From Ctena decussata (Eukaryota > Mollusca > Bivalvia > Lucinida > Lucinidae), in the NCBI GenBank assembly GCA_963989385.1, contig OZ022508.1, positions 29,100,166 through 29,164,165 on the forward strand: a stretch of DNA of 64,000 nucleotides, read 5' to 3'. The notes beneath the pieces are model-generated. The model made no database searches. It saw only the letters and a program-made list of their open reading frames with translations, and was not told the DNA's origin. Within the stretch, counting starts at the first letter, position 1, and every line of letters begins with the position of its first letter. The position numbers were made by a program, and so were the translations under genes. Positions 56,001 to 64,000 of this stretch are shown in pieces.

Positions 56001-56769
56001 AAATTACTACACTCGAAAATTTAACTGTTACATTATTTACCTAAAAATCTGATGTTTTTGTCTGCTAGTCTCCTGGAAACTGTTTTCAAACATTACTTTT
56101 TAAGGTAACTGGTTCTTTTATGGTTTATCAGATTGTAGCTGTTGTTTTTAGTTTTGAAAATCTAACCCCTAGGAAATATTTTAATCCGTTTTTAAACGCG
56201 AAAATAAGATTACGCAAAATTTTTATGGAAACACAGCATTCAATAACTCAGAAAGCATGCTTTTCTTTTGTTTGTTTGTGATTTTTTGGCGTGTGACATT
56301 CAACAAGTTTGATGTACGAGAGTACCCAGTTCGTGGCCTTATGACTAGTTGGACGGGGCGGGGTAACTATAATGGCCCTACAGGTGTTGGTCTAGCATCA
56401 GATCTTCGTATGTTTATTTATCATTAAAATCAATAATAGTAGTAGTAATAGTGTTTGTTTAGTATTACCTTTTTAACCTGTAAAACCATTAAATTTCGTG
56501 AAATTAGTCCGTTTGTGCGCCTATCTGCCTGTGTGCACGGCTAAAACAATCTTACCTGCCTAGCTACTGTACCTATTAACTTGGGTGCTTCCGAAGCCAT
56601 GACAGGTTTCATTGTTCTCGCTGTTTGCACAAGGGACGAAGGTACGATCACTGTTTCATCTCAGCTTCGTCAGTGTCTACATAATGCCCAACCAACATTA
56701 TCATTTGCTATCCTATTTGAATGCATGGAAACGCTAATAAATACCGATTTTCTTATATTTGTTCAAGAA

Positions 56770-56770
<1 letters not shown>
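56001..56770. other. Nothing recognised
   Basis: No supported gene; the frame at 56581-56823 (+) runs into a microsatellite. Confidence 0.5.

Positions 56771-56772
<2 letters not shown>

Positions 56773-56820
<48 letters not shown>
56773..56820. repeat. (GT)n microsatellite
   Basis: About 24 uninterrupted GT units. Confidence 0.97.
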
Positions 56821-56824
<4 letters not shown>

Positions 56825-58427
56825 TACATTGGTATAAAGGGCTTTACTGCTGATAACTAGTAAACACCCTATATAAGTACATGCTCTGCTGTTTATAGAT
56901 TAACAACAAGAATAATTATAATTATTAAATAAATGAAATGAGTATAAAATGAAATAAATCCAAATAAACTAAATCCACTAATTGCATACAGCGGATGGCT
57001 GGTCTGACTGGATTCATTGTTTGCCTTGGATGCACGTGTCCCAGGTTTGACTCCCATATGTCCAATCATTTATTTTCAATCCAGTAGACTAGGAAACCCG
57101 CACCCAGTGTACCCATTACCGGAACAAACGGTATCATGATGTCGGTCGGAATTGTCGCTGATGCAGGTCATTGGTGGAGTCCGCCTTATCGAACCTGCAA
57201 AATTGTACATATGCACGCAAAACGTAACACAGATTGAGAAAAATGTGTCTGTTATGGTTTCGTACCCATGAACTGAAGCCTATTTAAACAAGTAAAACTG
57301 GACAAACCCAACAGACATGCTGTAACTGACTGAAACAAATCCTACTTTATTGGTTATCCCCACAGGGATTTCTTTATTAGGATAAGAAATGTGTATGTGA
57401 CGTTCTTTTTTCTCTACGTCGTTTTGTTCAACACATACTCTGTAGCCTATATCTTGCTCTTCCTCAAGGTCCCGCTATTGACTTTAGGCGCACCCTTATA
57501 TAATTGTTTTGTCTACGCCTCGCTGAGACAATAAGCGCTTTAAGTTTTCTTCTCGTCGCATCCGAGTACAATTTCACTTTTGTTCCATATTTCACACGAT
57601 TTCATCGGCCAAATAACGCGTATGTCAAAATTCAGCCAATAATATCAAAGATCAAGGAATTTTTAATCTGTGATTTTCTTGTTTTACTGTCCTGCGTTAA
57701 TATTAGCACTCTGTCAGATGTTAATTCAAAATGTTTCTCTTCTTTGTAAATTTACAATGGAAATTTTATCGAAAACAGACATATATATTCAAAACTTTAA
57801 TTTTTTTCAGTGTAAATCTACTTTTTATTTCTACTTTCGGTTTAATACACACAAACCATGAATCATCTTGGTAACTGTTTTGGAATCAGGTCAATCTCAA
57901 GAGTGACCGTGATCCATTTTGGATTTCCAAACTGGACAGCTCAGTCTTGAGATAAATCATTGCCGCTAACCAATGTCAATGTCAAAAATTGGCGGGTGCC
58001 AACCGACATAGCTCACTTGAGTCGTATTCATGAAATATATTGTCAACTCTTCACCTAGAGACATATTACGAAACACACTTCCATTTAATCCGCGCCGATA
58101 TCTTTTTTTTTTTTTTTAAAAAAAGAAGAAGATTGTTCATGTTTCAGCTAATCGTGAACACTTTAACTCATCTCATACAAACAATGACCAGATCTATCAA
58201 AAACAGTCACGACACAGTGTTTCTGGCCTAGAAAAAGCAGATACTTGCCACTTAACAACAACACTTAGGACACATAAGCTCACCTATACAAAAGTTCCGT
58301 CGTGCAGGGCATTATACGCCCGTTTTGGTTTAAAATTATAGAGGAAACAAGAGATGACAGAACTATGTTCTTAACTGGTATCGTCAATAGCGAGGCAGAT
58401 ATGAAACCACAGTAAAGGCTTTACAAA
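56821..58427. other. Mostly unrecognised, possible SINE head
   Basis: At about 56990-57065 there is a tRNA-like stretch with a box B-like caggtttgactccca, weak evidence for a SINE. The remainder, including short frames at 57504-58231, shows nothing recognisable. Confidence 0.45.
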
Positions 58428-59605
58428 CAAGAGCTGTCGCCTGACAGCATAGCTCGCCTGAATAGGTGCTTGCCCATCACACAGTCGCTTTGGAGGTGTG
58501 GACTTCTATGCATAAAACTTCAGGCAAGCATGTCCATAATGAAAACACATTCATAAACAAAAGCTATCTAAGAAATGTCTTAAAATAAAATTAAAATAAA
58601 AAAGTCCACATGAAATTTCAAAGTCCATGAGCTTGAGGTCAAAGAACTAAGCGGTAGGGGTGGGGGTGGGGGGAGGGTGGGGGGGGGGCTAGGATGTAAC
58701 AAAACCTTGAACCATTATCTAACATCAGTCCAAGTATTAGTATCAACTGAGTCCATCGTAGCACTGTGAAATTATGTCTTCATAAATATAAAACTTTAAC
58801 CAAAATTATAAGTCGATGACCTTGACTTCAAGGTCATCCAGTGGGGTAAGTATATAGTGTTTTGTAAAAACTCAAAAAAGTGTCTAACATCAGTTCAAGT
58901 GTAAACTAAATCTCTGCCAAGCATTATGAATCAGTATGCAATTAGAAAACTTTAATAAAGAAAAATTTCCAAAGTCCGTGACCTTGACATCAAGGTGAAT
59001 GTGCGGGGTTGGGGTAGTACTCGGCAAAACTTTGGACTAATATCTAACTAAAGTGCAAATATAAAAAGAATTCATCACAGGGTTCAGGAGATATGTGTCT
59101 TTAAAAGACTTTAACCAAAACATCCAATCAATAAAAAGACATTTTTTCTAAGTTCATGACCTTGACATCAAGGTCACTGAGGGGAGTAGGGGTAGTACCT
59201 TGCAAAACTTTGGACCAATATCTAACTACAGTGCAAGTATCAAAGGAATCCATCCATGGGTTAAGGAGATATTGGGCTTTATAAAACTTTAACCAAAACA
59301 TCCAGTCCAAAAATACTCCCAATTTTCTAAGTCCATGACCTTGACATCAAGGTCATGGAATGGGATGGGGGTGGTACCCTGTTAAACTTTGGACCAATAT
59401 CTACCTACAGTGCAAGTATCAAAAGAATCCATCGATGGGCTAAGGAGATATAGGTCTTTAAAAAAAGGTTAACCAAAACATCCAATCCGGACGCCGACGC
59501 TAACGCTGACGCTGACGCGGACGCGGACGCTGACGCCGACGCCGGGGTGACAACAACAGCTCTTCCTGAACTTTCGTTCAGGCGAGATAAAAATGTTCGT
59601 GAAGT
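58428..59605 (+). repeat. Helentron/pearl-like element, about 160-180-bp units
   Basis: Units carry gaccttgacatcaaggtca (near 58819, 58979, 59157, 59337) and aactttaaccaaaacatcca. Then a (GACGCT/GACGCG)n stretch (59489-59545) and hairpin CCTGAAC-tttc-GTTCAGG (59565-59582). Subterminal inverted repeat TCGCCTGAA (58454-58462) and TTCAGGCGA (59578-59586). The frames on the minus strand with Ser/Ala repeats derive from the microsatellite. Confidence 0.8.
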
Positions 59606-60425
59606 TGGCTGCAAGTTGCCAGTTGCCATTTGCCTATTCAATCGGAAGCTGGCAAATGGCAGCTAACTTCAGATTCTAGATGCCAATTTGCAAATTCTCG
59701 CGAATAGGCAACAGGCAACTGGCAGCTAGATGCCAATTCGATTCGAGATGCTTTTTGTTCATAACAGCTGAAAAGGTAACCAGCAAACGGCAGCGACATG
59801 CCAATTCGCAAATTCCAGTGAATTGGCAACTGGCAACAAGCATCCAGATGCTAATTCGCAAAATCTATTGAATTTGCAACCGGCAGCCAGATGCCAATTC
59901 ACAAATTCTTCTGAATTGGCAACTTGCAACTGGCAGCCAGGATTTAAGCCGATTTAAGCTAAATAGGAATCGGGCAAACGGCAGCCACATGCCAATTCGC
60001 TAATTCTTGCGAATTCGCAACTGATAACTGGCAGCCAAATGCAAATTCGATTTGCGAGGGTTGAAGACGATTAAAGCTACATAGGAAACCGGCAAATGGC
60101 AGCCAGGTGCTAATTTGCTAATTCTTATGAATTTGCAACTGGCAACTGGCTGCCAGTTGCCAGTTTCATGCTCACAAGAATTTGCAAATTGGCATCTGGA
60201 TGTCGTTAGCCGATTTCTTATTTAGCTTTAATCCTCTAAAACCCGCTCAAATCGAATTTGCACCTGGCTGCCAGTTGCCAATACATAAAACTTTTCGAAT
60301 CGGCATCTGGCTGCCGTTTGCCGGTTTCCTATGTAGCTTTAATCGTCTTAAACCTCTCAAATCGAATTGGCATCTGGCTTCCAGTTTGCTGTTGCCAATT
60401 TGCAAGAATTTGTGAATTGGCAACT
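59606..60425. repeat. GGCAACTGGCAG foldback array
   Basis: Units of roughly 110-120 bp built from ggcaactggcagccagatgc, caattcgcaaattc and gattaaagctacatagga. They run in one orientation left of about 60150 and in the opposite orientation to the right. The centre is a perfect palindrome of 14 + 1 + 14 bp (AACTGGCAACTGGC-T-GCCAGTTGCCAGTT, 60137-60165). Short open frames on both strands are by-products. Confidence 0.85.
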
Positions 60426-60960
60426 GGGCTTCAAACCCAGGACCCCCTGAGGCAGGACCATTTTGGACCGTGGGTGTTGTTCCATTCGACCAAACCCTTG
60501 GTAAAGGACCACTAAGCAATGTATACCAGTATCAAGCATCCGAGCCAAGTGTTTCTGAAGAAGATTTTAACATTTACCAGTGTATTTCTATGGTTCGAAC
60601 CACTCCCTGGGGCGGGGCTATTTTAGATCCTGGGGCCACCTATTGAACAAACTTGATAAAGAACCACTAGGCAATGCTACATACCAAATTTCAAGAATCT
60701 CAGCCTAGCATTTCTCGCAGAGAAGATTTTTAAGTTTATTTTATTTTCGAACCCAAAACCACGTGCCGCAGGACCATTTTGAATCCTGGTGCTGTCGTTT
60801 GAACAAAGTCCGTAGAGCTGTATTAGGCAATGCCTAATACAGAAGTTCAGGTATATCAGCCTAGGGGTTCTGACGAAGAAGACATCGGAATAGTTTTGTA
60901 TGTATTTCTATGGTCCAACCCCAGAAACTGAGGTAGACAGACCCCTGACAATTGACATTT
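60426..60960 (+). repeat. Tandem units of the 'ggcaatgctacataccaaat' family
   Basis: Three diverged units with accactaggcaatgctacat, gaagaagatttt and cccaggaccccctgaggcag. Same family as 43330-43690 and 63730-64000. Confidence 0.7.
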
Positions 60961-61300
60961 AAGTCTTCAAAGCACGCTAAGTAGTGTAATCGGTTACCTG
61001 GAGCGAGTTTTAATCTGAATGCAGTTATTTCCCTTAGACCCGCGAAGCGTTAGGTATTAATCGATATTAGGAATGTCATATCGATGTCCATATCCATGGA
61101 ACTGTGCAGGTGTTGAACTTGTCTGAAGCCGATTTTTGTCATCACTGTGTTTGATATTTCATCATCATAACAATATGAAGGAGCTGATGGAAACATTTTT
61201 ATTTTTTTAACAATATGGGTTTTCTTGTTCTCATATCAAATCACTTGCTCACTTTTGTTGTAATAAGTCTCTTTTTCCACCTATTTAGGTCAATTTCCTG

Positions 61301-61364
61301 CGCAGGCTGATCTAAGACTTCGCAGGGCGCTATGGCACTGTGTTCGTTTTGTTGCGACGCTGCT
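61301..61364. mobile_element. Truncated MITE right end, GCCGCGACAC family
   Basis: cgcaggctgatctaagactt, cgcagggcgc and cgttttgttgcgacgct correspond to the right half of the MITE family. Confidence 0.65.
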
Positions 61365-61377
61365 AAAATTACTATTT

Positions 61378-61560
61378 TTATACGGTTAAAAAATCATCAG
61401 AAGATATCGGACTGAATACCGATTTCTGACTTTCATTGCCGTTAGCGAGTGTTAATTTTGTAATTGCATTGTTTTGACAAGACATGTGATCGAATTTCAC
61501 ACCTTCAGACAGACGGCGTGTCGACAACAGCGGCTCAGTAGACTTCTCAGTCGATGACTT
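61378..61560 (-). CDS. Possible terminal coding exon, unknown protein
   Basis: A minus-strand frame ends in SPISSDDFLTV and TAA (61378-61380). Its upstream part reads SSTEKSTEPLLSTRRLSEGV and CQNNAITKLTLANGNESQKS. It is hydrophilic and Ser/Thr-rich with a protein-like composition, as in a cytoplasmic tail. A possible acceptor (tgctaaag) lies near 61560; a MITE begins at 61577. No poly-A signal or homologous domain was recognised. It may be chance. If real, it belongs to a gene upstream of the AMOP gene. Confidence 0.2.
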   Translation of the reverse strand, partial: KSSTEKSTEPLLSTRRLSEGVKFDHMSCQNNAITKLTLANGNESQKSVFSPISSDDFLTV

Positions 61561-61576
61561 TAGCAAACAATTAAAT

Positions 61577-61798
61577 GAGCCGTGACATGACAAAAACACA
61601 GCTGCATGTGCGCCCAGCGAATACGCAGATCAGCCTGGGTATCCGCCTAATCTAATCAGAGGCTTCAATATCGGCATGGAGGAAGCTCAGAGTATATGCT
61701 ACCCTTTAATCGCACAGCAAAGACTGGGTAGCGGCTTAGGCTGATCTGCGTCTTCGCTGGATGCACATCCCACTTTGCTGTTTATCGTGTCGCGGCTC
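61577..61798. mobile_element. MITE, GCCGCGACAC family, intact ends
   Basis: 222 bp from gagccgtgacatgacaaaaa to tttatcgtgtcgcggctc, with clear terminal inverted repeats and the internal gatcagcctgggtatccgcc / ggcttaggctgatc foldback. Confidence 0.85.
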
Positions 61799-63729
61799 GT
61801 ATGAGGAAAATTATGAAAAATGACCAGACTAAATTTAATTACAACATGGAATCAGCTTGCCAATTTTAAATGGTTTGCGCACAGGCACAGCCTGATTTGA
61901 TCACACATGTTTAAAATATTTTGATCAGAAATTCGGATCAGTTCGGTTTGTGCAGAAACGGATTAGGTTATACAAACTAATACTAAAATTGACAAAAACA
62001 TAAATTATTAACTGATCATAGACTCAGACCAGTGTTTCGCAAGTGCGTAAGCTGATCTAAGTCAGCTTGCATATTGATCAATCTATATTGTTTAAACTTA
62101 AATATATGTTGGAAGTCATGCCCGAAACTGTGAACAACTAATTCCATAAATTGACTGTTGCAGTTTTACATTTCTTAGCATTTATCTTTAGTTATTTCAT
62201 GATGAGTTCATTTCAAACTTTAATGAGATGACCATTACTATAACTGATAGGAGGTAATATCGGATTTTATTATCGATAGTCGATTAATGCACGCGTAATA
62301 AACATGTTACTTATACTGTATACAAAGCGTATTATCAACGTACTCCGATAAGCTTGCGCAAACTGTTCAGACACTGTTTTTGTCATCATTTTGCACATAT
62401 CAGACGCTGATAACATTGCGCAGATGCACAGGCTTATTAGCGTTAGTACTCATTTTAGCAGAAATACTAAAAATAGCTAAAAATTTTTTATCTTTAAATA
62501 ATCCTTTCCAGCTTCACTTAAGAGTGTCATATATTAAAGAGACAAAGTTTCATTATGAAAAGAAATATTACTAGTAAAGTGAAACATAAAAAATTATTAC
62601 TATAGCCTTGCAAGAAAAATGTTTCGTAGCATTTTTTCCTTAGCTATGCGTACTATGCTATAGTAAGCGTTCCTTACACAACGTTACGAGAATATCTTCT
62701 TCATGATTTAGTTTCTTACAGTCAACAGTTTTTTCGACAATACTGTAATATCTAAAGAGAGCAATACATGTCTCCTAATAATAAATGAGCAAATCTGCCA
62801 GTGAGCTAGTCAATAAAAATCCCTAACATCCTACCCTGTGATAGACAAAACATATTTCGGTTTCTTTGATAAATACGCCCCACCACACTCGAATAAGTTT
62901 CAATCAAAACTGTTAGCACAAACACTAGAAATTATATAATAACTGATAGCTAATAGATTAAATTAACATTACCATAAGATATGTAATGTTTTGTTTTCAT
63001 AGTTGATTTTTTTAGCTTAATAAGAATTAAAAAAAAAGAACAAAAGAACTACAATTAGTCGATTAACAGTTTCTCTTTTTTTTTCACGTTTGATTGTCAC
63101 GTTTAAGAATTTATTGACTTCTTTCTCTGTTTTCCTTTCTTGCGTCCTTCTTTCATTCGATCTTTCTTTCTTTCTTTCTTAATCAGACTATATAAATATT
63201 GTTCCTTTCTTAATTAAATGTAGATCATAAAAAGCACAAACGAAATATATAAACAAAACACGAATACCAAGAAAGGATGTGGTGTTAGCCTTTACGCATT
63301 ATAGGCGGATTTGGACTTAGACTATTTGAGACATAATTATGATCGAGGTTTTATGGAAACACGACTTTTTGTATGTTTAGAGATCAATGAAAGATACTTA
63401 TAGTGTACTTATTTTATAATGAATTACATCAATGTAAACCTTTTAAAAATCTCTCGATGGTGATAACTTATAAAAGTTTTATAGAAAATTCGATCATTTT
63501 CAAATTTTAGGCTGAACATAGCTTCTTGGGCATTTTCGACATGATTCGTATATAATTTCAAGTGATCGAAGCTTCAAACTTCAAAAGCCGATGGAAGAAT
63601 CAAAACATTAAGTTATTTCATATATTTTTACACCATATTAACGGACAAAGACTGAAGTTTATGTTCATAACTTATACAAAATTGTCGTACTATCATATAT
63701 GTATTTAATTTAACATTTTGCATTGTATT
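61799..63729. other. AT-rich sequence, nothing recognised
   Basis: Short (TTTC)n at about 63155-63180. The 64-codon frame at 62380-62574 (+) has no domain. Confidence 0.55.
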
Positions 63730-64000
63730 CCTATGTAACTGCATATAGCACTGGACAGAATTTCAACAGGTAAGCTCTCGGATATACCCGTAAGTCGCTA
63801 TCGGTAATTTCCGCCGTATTGAAGCATAAAGTTCCCTATGGGTAGACCCATGGATCTCTGTTTGAACAAACTTGACAAAGGACAACCCGGCAATGCTACA
63901 TACCAAATTTTAAGGGACTGAACCAAATGGTTCAGAAGAAGATTTTTGAATATTTTTCTATGTATTTATATTTCTCAAACCCAGGCACCCCTGGAGCGGG
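63730..64000 (+). repeat. Start of another 'ggcaatgctacataccaaat' family array
   Basis: Contains ttgacaaaggacaacccggc, aatgctacataccaaatttt and agaagatttttgaatatttt. Cut by the window edge. Confidence 0.7.

Noticed and set aside
59405..59641. Ser/Ala-repeat protein
   Set aside because: The repeat is the (GACGCT)n microsatellite of a Helentron-like element read in one frame.

Overview
This is a stretch of eukaryotic, repeat-dominated genome, most likely from a bivalve mollusc. It contains long introns, one gene in small phase-matched exons, many short tandem arrays of about 120-175 bp units ending in GACGGACGG-type microsatellites plus a short hairpin (the 'pearl' / non-autonomous Helentron style known from bivalves), Penelope-like retroelements, tRNA-derived SINEs and foldback elements. 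The bivalve assignment is an inference from this repeat repertoire; no species can be named.

One host gene is clearly supported. It lies on the minus strand and crosses most of the window (at least 1188-48309). Eleven exons were found, and all splice phases agree. In transcription order they encode the end of an AMOP domain, a von Willebrand factor D domain and its conserved C-terminal companion region, an Ig/cadherin-like segment, and a row of EGF modules. This is the extracellular architecture of NIDO-AMOP-VWD-EGF 'mucin-like' (MUC4/Mesh-related) proteins. The 5' part (start of AMOP, NIDO, signal peptide) was not found, and the 3' part runs off the left edge. The visible part is about 647 codons.

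Layout: 1-0.54 kb, end of a Helentron-like element. 1.2-11.7 kb, the EGF, linker and Ig-like exons, with a SINE 34 nt from one splice acceptor and a second Helentron-like array. 11.7-26.1 kb, introns around VWD exons, holding Penelope-like reverse transcriptase debris, an ACGG-motif element with terminal inverted repeats, MITEs, simple repeats and a Helentron-like array carrying a SINE with clean target-site duplications. 26.3-37.6 kb, one large intron with AT-rich palindromic arrays, a CCAATGG-type motif array, a dead mariner transposase next to a hammerhead-ribozyme-like motif, and two more tandem arrays. 37.8-48.1 kb, more tandem arrays, a non-LTR fragment and tandem Penelope-like copies. 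48.1-48.3 kb, the AMOP exon, with a MITE starting 21 nt from its acceptor. 48.3-64 kb, no certain gene: an inverted-repeat-bounded region with a non-LTR ORF2 relic, a 2.6 kb higher-order tandem array, another Helentron-like array, a GGCAACTGGCAG foldback array and AT-rich sequence.

No complete transposase, helicase or reverse transcriptase gene is present, so the mobile elements seen are non-autonomous or broken. The most notable signals are the repeated Helentron-like architecture with a compensatory base change in the terminal hairpin, the hammerhead-like motif beside the mariner relic, and three unrelated-looking elements built from dense self-complementary short-motif arrays.
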